A DNA stretch of 64,000 bases, from assembly GCF_011742875.1 (NCBI RefSeq), contig NZ_JAAQTL010000001.1, positions 992,001-1,056,000 of the forward strand, read 5' to 3'. Positions 36,407 to 44,658 of this stretch are shown here, one piece after another (within the stretch, counting starts at the first letter, position 1; every line of letters begins with the position of its first letter). Made by a program: the position numbers and the translations under genes. The notes beneath the pieces were generated by a model. That model saw only the letters and a list, made by a program, of their open reading frames with translations. It was not told the origin of the DNA and did not search any database. Origin of the DNA: Luteibacter yeojuensis (GTDB taxonomy: Bacteria > Pseudomonadota > Gammaproteobacteria > Xanthomonadales > Rhodanobacteraceae).

Positions 36407-37216
36407 TTATTCGAGAGCGGCCAGCCGTTCCTGGACGGCAAGGTTCGGCTTCAGCGCTTGCGCGGGAGGAAGGACCACCGTTTCCTCGGCGGTCAGCGGC
36501 GTGTGTGGCAGGTCGCGCAAGGCCACGCGGCGGATGCGCGGCCGTTCGATCGGCAGGGTGGCTGCGCGGTAGATGATCACTTCATGGTCGAGGGGGTAAT
36601 CGGCGGCGAGTACGTCGACCAGTACCTGCCGGTGCGCCGCGCCGGTGGCGAAGCGTTTCAGCGAACGATCGCCGACCACGCCCACCTGCCACAGCACGAG
36701 GTAGCCGGTGACGTCGATCCGCCTTTCGTAGAACAACAGCTGGCTGGCCTCGAAATGCTGGCAGCCGACGCGGCCCGGATCGAAGCCGAGATCGGCGTAG
36801 AGACAATCCTCGGCCGAGATGCCAGGCTCCATATGGGCTTCGAACCCTTCGGCGCGCGCCACCTCGATCGCCTTGTGCGGCGACCACGCGAAGATGCCGG
36901 GGTGCCCGTAGAACACGCCGCAGACGCGCTTGCCCGCGCGCACCTCCGTCATCAGTACGTCGACCCACTCCCGGTAGGTCTTCATCCGCGACTTGCCCTC
37001 GCGATAATGCGACTGGAGGCTCCGCACGTCCGGATGCATGCGTTGCAGCCAGGTTTCGACGATGCCGTCGGAGAGCGCGGCGAAGACCACGTCGGCCTGC
37101 TCGATATGGCTGCGCGCGAGCGGCGTCAGGTGGGAGCCGAGGGTCATGCCCAGGCCGACGCAGGCAAGGCTGCCGCGGGCCGGGTTTCGGGGCGGATGAG
37201 GGAGCGGCGTGTTCAT
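36407..37216 (-). CDS. Borosin-type peptide backbone N-methyltransferase (tetrapyrrole-methylase fold)
   Basis: A 269-residue SAM-dependent methylase. It shares with the fungal OphMA methyltransferase domain a continuous series of motifs: 'GSLACVGLGMTLG' (15-27), 'HYREGKSRMKTYREW' (70-84), 'VFYGHPGIFA' (101-110), 'PGISAEDCLYADL' (131-143), 'GCQHFEAS' and 'YLVLWQVGVVGD'. The three residues implicated in OphMA catalysis (Tyr66, Arg72, Tyr76) match Tyr71, Arg77, Tyr81. Unlike OphMA the precursor is not fused; instead a precursor-like peptide gene follows. Corrin or porphyrin methylation is the alternative, but no cobalamin genes are near and the length is standard for split borosin enzymes. Confidence 0.8.
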   Translation of the reverse strand: MNTPLPHPPRNPARGSLACVGLGMTLGSHLTPLARSHIEQADVVFAALSDGIVETWLQRMHPDVRSLQSHYREGKSRMKTYREWVDVLMTEVRAGKRVCGVFYGHPGIFAWSPHKAIEVARAEGFEAHMEPGISAEDCLYADLGFDPGRVGCQHFEASQLLFYERRIDVTGYLVLWQVGVVGDRSLKRFATGAAHRQVLVDVLAADYPLDHEVIIYRAATLPIERPRIRRVALRDLPHTPLTAEETVVLPPAQALKPNLAVQERLAALE

Positions 37217-37263
37217 CGCGCGAATAGTAGGTCATCGCGATGACAGCGGCACGCGCCGGAAGC

Positions 37264-38754
37264 TCAGTGCGGATCGCCGCCCCCGATGGCCTTGCAGATC
37301 GCCACGTAGCGGACAGCGAGCTGTGCGTCGCTCTCCGCCCTGTCGCGTTGCGCCGCAAGCAGGCTGCGCCGGGCGTCCAGGGCGTCGATGTAGCTGGTCT
37401 CGCCGTGCCCGTAGCGCGCATCGGCCAGCCGGTCGGCGTCCCGCGACAGACGCTCGCGCTCGGCCAGCCGCTCGTTCCGCTCACGCTCGGCCGCGTAACC
37501 GTTCAGCGCCGTGTCGATATCGGTCCACGCCCGCAGCACGGTGCCCTGGTAGGCGACCGCGGCTTCCTGCTGCTCCAGCTTGCGCAGGGTCACGACGCTC
37601 TTCCGGCGGCCCATGTCGAACACCGGGAGATCGAGGCGGGGGCCGACGGACCATCGCCGGCTGCCCCAATCGGCGAAATCGCCCGAGTGCAGCGACTCGA
37701 AAGCGAATCCGGCACCGAGCGTGATGCGTGGGTAGAGGTCCGCCACCGCCACGCCGATGTTCGCCGTGGCCGCGTGCAGGCGAGCCTCGGCCTGGCGGAT
37801 ATCCGGTCGGCGGCGCGCCACGTCGGACGGAATGCCCAGGGCCAGATCGGGCAGGATGCGCGGCGGCCCTTCCCCCTCGACCGCGGCCAGCGTCGCTCCC
37901 AGGCTTCCCGGCGACTGCCCCAGCAGCAGCGACAGCTGGTCGAGTGTGCCTGCCTCGCGTTCGAGCAACGCGGGCAGACGCGAGCGGAGCTCGGCCAGCA
38001 GCGCTTGCTGCCGGGTGGCATCGAGATCGCTTGCCATGCCTCCGTTCGCGCGGGCCTTCGTCAGGTCGAAACGCTCCGTGGCCGCATCGATGTCGCCGCG
38101 GGTCAGCGCCAGCTGGCGCTGCAGGCCGCGGAGTTCGAAGTAATGCCGCGCCACCTCCGCCGCCACGTCGAGGCGTGCGCCATCGAAGAGTGCCGCGGCT
38201 TCGTCGACCCGCGCATCGGCGGCTTCGACGGAACGGCGTACGCGGCCCCAGAAATCCGGCTCCCAGGAGGCGTCGAAACCTGCCTGGTAGTCGTTGAAGG
38301 GTTGGCTGAGGAGCCGCACCAGTTCGTCCCGCCGCTCGGCCGGCGCGAGCACGTCGATGGTGCGGCTGGTGGTGCCGTTCTCGCTGGGCCGTTGCCGTTG
38401 GGCGGTGGCATCGACGTCGACCCGCGGTCCCCGCTGGGCCGCTGTCGCGCGCCTCTGTTCGCGGCTCTGGGCGAAACGCAGCGCCGCCGTCCCGAGATCC
38501 GGATTCGCGGCGGCGGCCTGGGCCTCGAGCTGGTCGAGCACGGGATCGCCGAACGCCTTCCACCATGCGTCCGAGGATCGGGCGTCGCTCGCGACGAGGG
38601 CGGGATCGTGCAGCGATGCATCGCCGCCCCGGGCCGAAGACCAGTCTGTCGGGGCACTCGCCCGCGGCCTCTCGAAGTCGGGACCGACCGCGCACCCGGC
38701 CAGTGCGCAACCGGCGGCGAAGATCAGGACGGGAAGGAAAAAAGACGTTCGCAT
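37264..38754 (-). CDS. Outer-membrane efflux lipoprotein (TolC/NodT family)
   Basis: A 496-residue protein with a lipobox (ALAGC, Cys about residue 21) in MRTSFFLPVLIFAAGCALAG, then 'PDFERPRASAPTDW' and two long coiled-coil repeats ('LFDGARLDVAAEVARHYFEL', 'PDIRQAEARLHAATANIGVA') typical of OMFs. It starts 13 bases after the second ABC permease, so it supplies the outer-membrane channel of the export operon. The longer frame to 38907 reads out of frame with the permease gene. Confidence 0.92.
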   Translation of the reverse strand: MRTSFFLPVLIFAAGCALAGCAVGPDFERPRASAPTDWSSARGGDASLHDPALVASDARSSDAWWKAFGDPVLDQLEAQAAAANPDLGTAALRFAQSREQRRATAAQRGPRVDVDATAQRQRPSENGTTSRTIDVLAPAERRDELVRLLSQPFNDYQAGFDASWEPDFWGRVRRSVEAADARVDEAAALFDGARLDVAAEVARHYFELRGLQRQLALTRGDIDAATERFDLTKARANGGMASDLDATRQQALLAELRSRLPALLEREAGTLDQLSLLLGQSPGSLGATLAAVEGEGPPRILPDLALGIPSDVARRRPDIRQAEARLHAATANIGVAVADLYPRITLGAGFAFESLHSGDFADWGSRRWSVGPRLDLPVFDMGRRKSVVTLRKLEQQEAAVAYQGTVLRAWTDIDTALNGYAAERERNERLAERERLSRDADRLADARYGHGETSYIDALDARRSLLAAQRDRAESDAQLAVRYVAICKAIGGGDPH

Positions 38755-38767
38755 GAGACGCACCGGG

Positions 38768-39895
38768 TCAGACGAGTCGGTTTCGGAAGAGCCATGCCGC
38801 GAGCGGAAGCGTGACGCTGGCGATGCCGAGCAGCGGAAGGATGTCGCCGAGGACGGTGCCGAGGCCGACACCCTCCAGGTACACGCGCTGGACCATATGG
38901 ATGGCATAGCGCGCGGGATCGATGGCGGTCAGCCACTGCATCGCGACGGGCATGTTCGCGATGGGGGTGGTCATGCCCGACAGGAGCACCAGCGGCATCA
39001 TCAGCACGAAGGTGTAGAGCATGGCCTGCTGCATGCTGGCCGCCATGGCGGAGATCGCCAGACCGATACCCACGCATGCCACCATGAAGACGAGCAGCGC
39101 CACGTACAGCGTGCCCAGGGAACCGGCCATGGGAATGCGGAACCATAGCGTGGCGATCAGGAGCACCAGGCTGGCCTGCACCAGCCCCACGACGATGGAC
39201 GGCACGGACTTGCCGATCATGATCTCGGCCGGCGTGCAGGGCGTCACCAGCAACTGGTCGAAGGTACCCTGCTCGCGCTCGCGGGCGACCGACAGCGCCG
39301 TCAGCATGAGCGTCTGCAGCATGCTGAGGATGGCGATCATCGCCGTCATCATGAACCAGCGGGTCTCGAGGTTCGGGTTGTACCAGCTGCGCACGTCCAG
39401 GGTGAGCGGAACGCTGCCGCCGCCGTGCTCCCTCCGCCAGTCCGCATTGAACCGCGACACGATCGTGCCCAGGTACCCCGCCGCGGTGCCTGCCGTGCTC
39501 GAATTTCGCGCATCGAGAATCAGCTGCACCGGCGCGCTTTCGCCCCCTTCCAGCCGCTGCTCGAAGCGCGGCGGGATGTTGACCACGAAGAGGACCTTGC
39601 CGGCGTTCACGATCGGGGCGATGTCGCTCTCGTTGCGCAGCGTGGCCACGCGCCGGAATACGCCCGACCCCTCGATCCGGGCCACGAGGCGCGTGGCTGC
39701 CTGTCCGTGGTCCTGGTCGAGCAGCGCATAAGGCGCCTGGCGAAGGTCGAGCGTGGCCGCGTAGCCGAACATGAGCGATTGCACGAGCACGGGTGCGAAG
39801 AGAACCACGCGGCTGGCGGGATCCTTGAGGATCACCTTGAGCTCCTTGAGGCACAGGTTCGCCACGCGGCGCAGGAAAGCAGGCAGGCCGCTCAT
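38768..39895 (-). CDS. ABC-2 type permease, second subunit (YbhR-like)
   Basis: A 375-residue membrane protein: N-terminal helix after 'NLCLKELKVILKDPASRVVL', a large periplasmic domain, then about five helices containing 'SVAREREQGTFDQLLVTPCT', the cytoplasmic coupling motif of the family. ATGA overlap with the preceding permease gene. Together they form the membrane channel for the double ATPase. Confidence 0.9.
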   Translation of the reverse strand: MSGLPAFLRRVANLCLKELKVILKDPASRVVLFAPVLVQSLMFGYAATLDLRQAPYALLDQDHGQAATRLVARIEGSGVFRRVATLRNESDIAPIVNAGKVLFVVNIPPRFEQRLEGGESAPVQLILDARNSSTAGTAAGYLGTIVSRFNADWRREHGGGSVPLTLDVRSWYNPNLETRWFMMTAMIAILSMLQTLMLTALSVAREREQGTFDQLLVTPCTPAEIMIGKSVPSIVVGLVQASLVLLIATLWFRIPMAGSLGTLYVALLVFMVACVGIGLAISAMAASMQQAMLYTFVLMMPLVLLSGMTTPIANMPVAMQWLTAIDPARYAIHMVQRVYLEGVGLGTVLGDILPLLGIASVTLPLAAWLFRNRLV

Positions 39896-41016
39896 CCGAT
39901 CAGCTTCCGTGTCTTCGCGCGCGCCGCGGCGAGCAGCACCACCGCGTAGCCGATCAGCACCGCGCAGTTCTTCAGGATCATCGGCCAGAGGTTGCCGGCG
40001 AGGAACAGGCTCTTGAGCGTCTCCAGGTAATAGGTGGCGGGGAGCACCCGTCCCACGCCCTGCACCAGGAGCGGCATGTTGCGCAGGTCGTAGATGAAGC
40101 CTGAAAGCATCAGCGCCGGCATGAAGCTGGCGACCAGCGCGACCTGGCTGGCGGTGAACTGGTTTTTGGTGACGGCGGAAATGAGCAGGCCGATGCCCAG
40201 CGCGACGAACAGGTAGAACACCGACACGACGAGGATCAGGAGGAGCGAGCCCTCGATCGGCACGCCGAAGAGGAAACGCGCCGCCACCAGACACATGGCG
40301 ATCCCGATCAGGCCCACGCCGAAGTACGGAATGATCTTCGCCAGCAGGATCTCGATCGGCCGCACCGGCGTCACGAACAGGGCTTCCAGCGTGCCCCGCT
40401 CCCATTCGCGCGCCATCACCAGCGCGGTGAGGAAGGCGCCCACGAGCGTGGTGATGAGCACGATCAGGCCAGGCACGAGGAACCATGTGCTGGTGTTGGC
40501 CTCGTTGAACCACATCCGCGATTCGAGCCGCACCGCTCCCCCGGCATCCGCGGGCGAGGCCCATGACTGCAGCGCGGACTGCACGTAGCCCTGCACGATG
40601 CGCGCGGTGTTGGCGTCGGCACCATGCAGGATCAGCTGCAGGTGGGCGTCGCCGAGCGCGAGGCGGCGCGTGAAGTCGGAAGGGATGCGCAGGATCCCGT
40701 TGACCTTCCGCTCCAGCATCAGGGCCTCGGCCCGGTGCATGTCGTGGACGAGCGTCGGGTCGAGGTACGGCGACAGCCGCATGCTCGCCACCATCCCGTG
40801 GGCGGTGGGCGAGGTGTCTTCCATCACGACGGCCAGCGGCGCGTTCTTCACGTCGAACGACAGGCCGTATCCGAAGATCAGGATCAGCACCAGGGGCAAG
40901 GCGATGCCCATCATCAGGTTGCTGCGGTCGCGCAGGAGCTGCTTCACCTCCTTGCGCACGAGCGCCGTCAGGCGGCGCAGGAAGGCACCGCGGGTTTGCG
41001 GCTTCTGCGCGGTCAT
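39892..41016 (-). CDS. ABC-2 type permease, first subunit (YbhS-like)
   Basis: A 374-residue paralogue of the next gene, starting MTAQKPQTRGAFLRR, with 'ALVRKEVKQLLRDRSNLMMG', a periplasmic domain and C-terminal helices with 'VMAREWERGTLEALFVTPVR'. ATGA overlaps on both sides show strict co-translation. Confidence 0.9.
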   Translation of the reverse strand: MTAQKPQTRGAFLRRLTALVRKEVKQLLRDRSNLMMGIALPLVLILIFGYGLSFDVKNAPLAVVMEDTSPTAHGMVASMRLSPYLDPTLVHDMHRAEALMLERKVNGILRIPSDFTRRLALGDAHLQLILHGADANTARIVQGYVQSALQSWASPADAGGAVRLESRMWFNEANTSTWFLVPGLIVLITTLVGAFLTALVMAREWERGTLEALFVTPVRPIEILLAKIIPYFGVGLIGIAMCLVAARFLFGVPIEGSLLLILVVSVFYLFVALGIGLLISAVTKNQFTASQVALVASFMPALMLSGFIYDLRNMPLLVQGVGRVLPATYYLETLKSLFLAGNLWPMILKNCAVLIGYAVVLLAAARAKTRKLIG

Positions 41017-42797
41017 GCGGCCTCCCTGTCGCCGCCGCGCGTGTCCTTGCGGTGCCGCTGCACGATGCCGATGAACGCCTGTTCCATGTCGAGCGGCGTC
41101 TCGCCGGTTTCGCCCGCCTGCGAGCGGATGTCCCCGGGGGTGCCCAGCGCCAGGACCTTGCCGGCGTCCTGGATGACCACACGGTCGCAGTACTCGGCTT
41201 CTTCCATGAAGTGCGTGGTGACCACGATCGTCGTGCCGCCCTCGGCCAGCGCCGTGATACGCCGCCAGAACTCGCGCCGCGCGAGCGGATCCGCGCCGCT
41301 GGTCGGTTCGTCGAGGAAAAGGATGTCGGGCTCGTGGAGGAGTCCCGTCGCCATCGCGAGGCGCTGCCTGAAGCCGCCGGGCAGGAGGCCCGCCTGCGAA
41401 TCGCCCACGCCGTCCAGCTCGAACTGCGATTTGACGGTACGGATCCGGTCGCGCAGGCGCGCGCCGTACAGGCCGTACGCGCCGCCGAAGAACGTCAGGT
41501 TCTCGTCGACCGAAAGGTTTCCGTACAAGGCGAACTTCTGCGACACGTAACCGATCTCCTGCCGCGCCGGCGCCCGCGCCTTGCGCAGGTCGTAGCCGGC
41601 GACACGCAGCATGCCGGAGCTGGCGGGAAGGAGTCCGCAGAGCATGCGGAAGGTGGTGGTCTTCCCCGCCCCGTTGGGACCGAGCAGGCCGAAGATCTCG
41701 CCACGCTCCACACTGAAGCTGGTGCGGTCCACCGCGGTGAAATCGCCGAAGGTGCGGACGAGATCCTTCACCTGGATGACCGTGCCGTCTTCGTGCTTCG
41801 CCGGCGATGCCGACGAGGCGACCGATGCCGCGGCGCCGAAATCGCGACGGACTTTCGAGCGCAGGGCCAGCATCACGCCGTCCTCGAGCGTGGGCGGGAC
41901 GCCGTTGCAGGCCGCCTCGCCAAGCAGGGCAGCCAAGGGCGGATCGCCCTTCTCCACCGTCTCCTTCGCGCGTACGAAATGCACCTTGCCGCCCCGCGGC
42001 ACCGCATCCACCGTGTCGCCGTCGTCGAGCAGGCGGGCCTGGAGGTGGCGCGGGGTCTCGCCGCACGGGGGCACGGCGGCGAAGCAGAGACCGTCCGCGG
42101 TGTCGCGGATGGAATCCGGCGTTCCCTGCGCGAGCACGCGTCCCTCGTGCAGGATGACGACATGCGCGCAGCGTGCCGCTTCGTCCATGTAGGAGGTGCT
42201 CACCAGCACGCTGAGTTTTTCGTCGCCCACCAGCTGTTCGACGATCTCCCAGAGTTCCCTGCGGGAAAGCGGATCCACGCCCACGGTCGGTTCATCGAGC
42301 AGGAGCAGTTCCGGCGAACGCACCAGCGTGCAGGCGAGGCCAAGTTTCTGCTTCATGCCCCCGGACAACTTCCCCGCGGGCCGTGCCGTGAAACGGCCCA
42401 GGTCGGTCATTTCCATGAGGCGGGCATACCGCTCGCGGCGCCTGTCGCGGTCCACTCCGTGCAGGTCGGCATACAGGTCGAGGTTCTCCTGCACGCTCAG
42501 GTCGTCGTACAGGCCGAAGCGCTGCGGCATGTAGCTGATCCGGTCCTGCACCGCCTGCGGATCGCGTGCGGCGTCGATGCCCAGCACGGTCACGCTCCCG
42601 GCATCGGCGACCATGAGTCCCGCGGCAAGCCGCAGCAGCGTCGTCTTGCCTGCCCCGTCGGGGCCGACGAGGGCGCTGATCGCGCCGGCGCGCACCTCGA
42701 GCGAGACTTCCTCCAGCGCCTGCACCGCACGGCCGCCGCGCTTCGGGGCGAAGCGCTTTGCCACACCCTGCGCGACGAGGGCGGCCGAATCGCTCAT
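41013..42797 (-). CDS. Double ABC-transporter ATPase (YbhF-like)
   Basis: A 594-residue protein with two complete nucleotide-binding domains in tandem. Walker A motifs are GPDGAGKTT (about residue 42) and GPNGAGKTT (second half), with signature motifs LSGGMKQKLGLA and LPGGFRQRLAMA and Walker B 'LLLLDEPTVGVDP' and 'ILFLDEPTSGADP'. The tandem design matches YbhF. Overlaps hlyD (ATGA) and the permease. Confidence 0.93.
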   Translation of the reverse strand: MSDSAALVAQGVAKRFAPKRGGRAVQALEEVSLEVRAGAISALVGPDGAGKTTLLRLAAGLMVADAGSVTVLGIDAARDPQAVQDRISYMPQRFGLYDDLSVQENLDLYADLHGVDRDRRRERYARLMEMTDLGRFTARPAGKLSGGMKQKLGLACTLVRSPELLLLDEPTVGVDPLSRRELWEIVEQLVGDEKLSVLVSTSYMDEAARCAHVVILHEGRVLAQGTPDSIRDTADGLCFAAVPPCGETPRHLQARLLDDGDTVDAVPRGGKVHFVRAKETVEKGDPPLAALLGEAACNGVPPTLEDGVMLALRSKVRRDFGAAASVASSASPAKHEDGTVIQVKDLVRTFGDFTAVDRTSFSVERGEIFGLLGPNGAGKTTTFRMLCGLLPASSGMLRVAGYDLRKARAPARQEIGYVSQKFALYGNLSVDENLTFFGGAYGLYGARLRDRIRTVKSQFELDGVGDSQAGLLPGGFRQRLAMATGLLHEPDILFLDEPTSGADPLARREFWRRITALAEGGTTIVVTTHFMEEAEYCDRVVIQDAGKVLALGTPGDIRSQAGETGETPLDMEQAFIGIVQRHRKDTRGGDREAA

Positions 42798-43807
42798 GGC
42801 TTCGCGGCCACCGTGCCCGGCAGCCGCACCGTTGCCGGCATGCCGAGACGCAGGCGATCCTCGGGATCGTCCACGTTCACGCGCACCTCGTAGACGAGGC
42901 TCGTGCGCAGGTCTTCGGTCTCGACGTTCTTCGGCGTGAACTCGGACACCGAGGCGATGTAGCCGATGCGGCCCGCGATCGGACGATCGGGCGCGCTGTC
43001 GGTCGTGACACGCGCGGCCTGGCCGGGTTTGATCCGGCTGAGGTTGGCTTCCGACACATAGGCCCGTACCCACTTGGGATGCAGCACCGCCAACGCGTAC
43101 ACCGGACGTTGCGGCGAGGCCATGTCGCCCGGTTCGAGCAGGCGGCTGCGCACGACGGCGTCGATGGGAGCCTTCAGCTCGGCGTCCGCGAGTTCCTGCC
43201 TGGCGACCGCGGCTTCGGCCAGCGCGGCTTCGCGTTGCGCGCGGGCTTCGTCGACGTCCTCCTTGCGCGGACCCGCGACGGACAATTCGTGCGCCTTGCG
43301 CAGGGAGTCCACCTTCGCATCCGCGGCGGTGGCAGCGGCGAGCGCCTGGTCGAGATCCTCGCGGCTCACCGCGCGGCCGCCGGTGTCCCGGCTGATCGAA
43401 CGGAGCCTTTCGAGTGTCTGGTGGGCCATGCGCGCATCGGCCTGCGCGGCACGCATGTTGGCGTCGGTCTGGGCGATTTCCTGCGGCCGGTTGCCTGCCT
43501 CGAGGCGGCGCAGCACTTCGTCCTGCACGCCGACCTGGGCCTCTGCCTTGGCGAGCCGCAGCTTGAGCGTCCTCGTGTCCAGCGTCGCCAGGACCTGCCC
43601 GCGCGTGACCCGGTCACCCTCCTCCACGCGCATCCCCGCGATCCGCTCGTTCACCTTGAAGGCGAGCGACACCTGACGGATGTCGATGTTGCCGTGAAGC
43701 ACGATCGGCTGGTCCGGGCTGGGCCGCAGCAGCCACCAGAGCGCCAGGCCCAGCAGCAGGACGAGGACGATCAGGCCTAGGAAGAGGGGGCGCTTCGGCT
43801 TAACCAT
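42794..43807 (-). CDS. HlyD-family membrane fusion protein (YbhG-like)
   Basis: A 337-residue periplasmic adaptor with an N-terminal anchor (KRPLFLGLIVLVLLLGLALW), a lipoyl domain split around a long coiled coil ('LRLAKAEAQVGVQDEVLRRL', 'DEARAQREAALAEAAVARQE') and the beta-barrel domain. First gene of a five-gene export operon equivalent to ybhG-ybhF-ybhS-ybhR with an added outer-membrane factor. A TTGATT/TAGACT promoter-like pair on the minus strand upstream (about 43841-43870) overlaps the repressor palindrome. Confidence 0.93.
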   Translation of the reverse strand: MVKPKRPLFLGLIVLVLLLGLALWWLLRPSPDQPIVLHGNIDIRQVSLAFKVNERIAGMRVEEGDRVTRGQVLATLDTRTLKLRLAKAEAQVGVQDEVLRRLEAGNRPQEIAQTDANMRAAQADARMAHQTLERLRSISRDTGGRAVSREDLDQALAAATAADAKVDSLRKAHELSVAGPRKEDVDEARAQREAALAEAAVARQELADAELKAPIDAVVRSRLLEPGDMASPQRPVYALAVLHPKWVRAYVSEANLSRIKPGQAARVTTDSAPDRPIAGRIGYIASVSEFTPKNVETEDLRTSLVYEVRVNVDDPEDRLRLGMPATVRLPGTVAAKP

Positions 43808-43862
43808 GGACCGGGCTCGGTGCGGTAATGCCCCGCAGTCTAGGCCCGCACACGGCCAAAAA

Positions 43863-43878
43863 TCAAATGCAAATTTGA
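43863..43878. promoter_or_regulatory. Probable operator between the export operon and its TetR regulator
   Basis: TCAAAT-GCAA-ATTTGA, a perfect 6-bp inverted repeat. It lies between the divergent starts (43807 and 43894), overlapping the putative -35 of the leftward operon. TATAGT at 43881-43886 is followed by the ATG only 7 bases later, so the regulator may have a leaderless transcript. Confidence 0.6.
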
Positions 43879-43893
43879 GTTATAGTTTCGCGC

Positions 43894-44592
43894 ATGAGCG
43901 ATCGTCCCCATCCCCCTTCCGTCCGTCGCGGATCGCGCCAGGACGGCGAAAGCACCCGGGCCCAGCTGCTCGATGTGGCCGGCCGGCTGTTCGCCGAACA
44001 TGGCTACCTGGGTACGTCCAGCAAGGAGATCTGCCTCCGCGCCGGCATGAACATGGCGGCGGTGAACTACCACTTCGGCAGTCGCGACGGGCTCTACGAA
44101 GCGGTGCTCGTCGAAGCGCACCGCCAGTTGGTGAGCGTGGAGGATCTCGCGGCGTTCGCGCGCTCCGATCGTCCCCCGGGCGAGAAGCTGCGTGCCCTCG
44201 TGGCCCACTTCGTGAAGCAGGCCGGGCTTGGCGAGAAGTCCTGGGGGTTCAAGGTGGTGCTGAGGGAAGTGATGGCGCCCTCCCCGCTCGTGAACACGCT
44301 CGTCGAGCAGGCCGTCGCGCCCAAGGCCGGCATCGTGTCCCGCCTGATGGCGGCTTATCTCGGACTGCCTTCGTCGCACCCCGCGGTGCAGCGGGGCATG
44401 ATGTTGACGATCTTTCCGTGCATTGCCCTGCTCATCGCGCCGGAAGGTCTGCGGAAAAAGGTGTTGCCCGCCCTGTCGCCGACGTCCGAAGGACTCCTCG
44501 AAGACATGACCACCTACATCCTGGCGGGACTGGATGCGCTGTCCATAGCGCACGCCGGTTCCCGCACGAGCGCCCGCAAAGCGCGACCGTAA
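43894..44592 (+). CDS. TetR-family repressor (CecR/YbiH-like, DUF1956)
   Basis: A 232-residue regulator: HTH 'ARAQLLDVAGRLFAEHGYLG' (with T for A at the start) and 'ICLRAGMNMAAVNYHFGSRD', and a C-terminal domain with 'GFKVVLREVMAPSPLVNTLV', as in CecR. In E. coli CecR controls ybhG-ybhFSR; here the same gene set is divergent from it. The ligand is unknown; CecR relatives affect sensitivity to antibiotics. Confidence 0.9.
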   Translation: MSDRPHPPSVRRGSRQDGESTRAQLLDVAGRLFAEHGYLGTSSKEICLRAGMNMAAVNYHFGSRDGLYEAVLVEAHRQLVSVEDLAAFARSDRPPGEKLRALVAHFVKQAGLGEKSWGFKVVLREVMAPSPLVNTLVEQAVAPKAGIVSRLMAAYLGLPSSHPAVQRGMMLTIFPCIALLIAPEGLRKKVLPALSPTSEGLLEDMTTYILAGLDALSIAHAGSRTSARKARP

Positions 44593-44593
44593 G

Positions 44594-44647
44594 GGCCGCT
44601 TCGGCGGCCAGGACAAACCGTGGAAGCCGCCAAAGCGGCTCCCACGG
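44594..44647. terminator. Two adjacent hairpins, bidirectional terminator
   Basis: GGCCGC-TTCG-GCGGCC (44594-44609), a stable UUCG-type hairpin immediately after the TetR stop, and a second hairpin with AGCCGC/GCGGCT (44625-44640 region) flanked by CCGTGG/CCACGG. They separate convergent genes and resemble the repeat at 16051-16130. Confidence 0.6.
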
Positions 44648-44658
44648 CAGAGTGCCGG

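Noticed and set aside
36407..37216. Cobalamin or sirohaem biosynthesis methylase
   Set aside because: The fold is shared, but the motif run and the neighbouring precursor-like peptide fit borosin enzymes better, and no other tetrapyrrole genes are nearby. It remains the main alternative.
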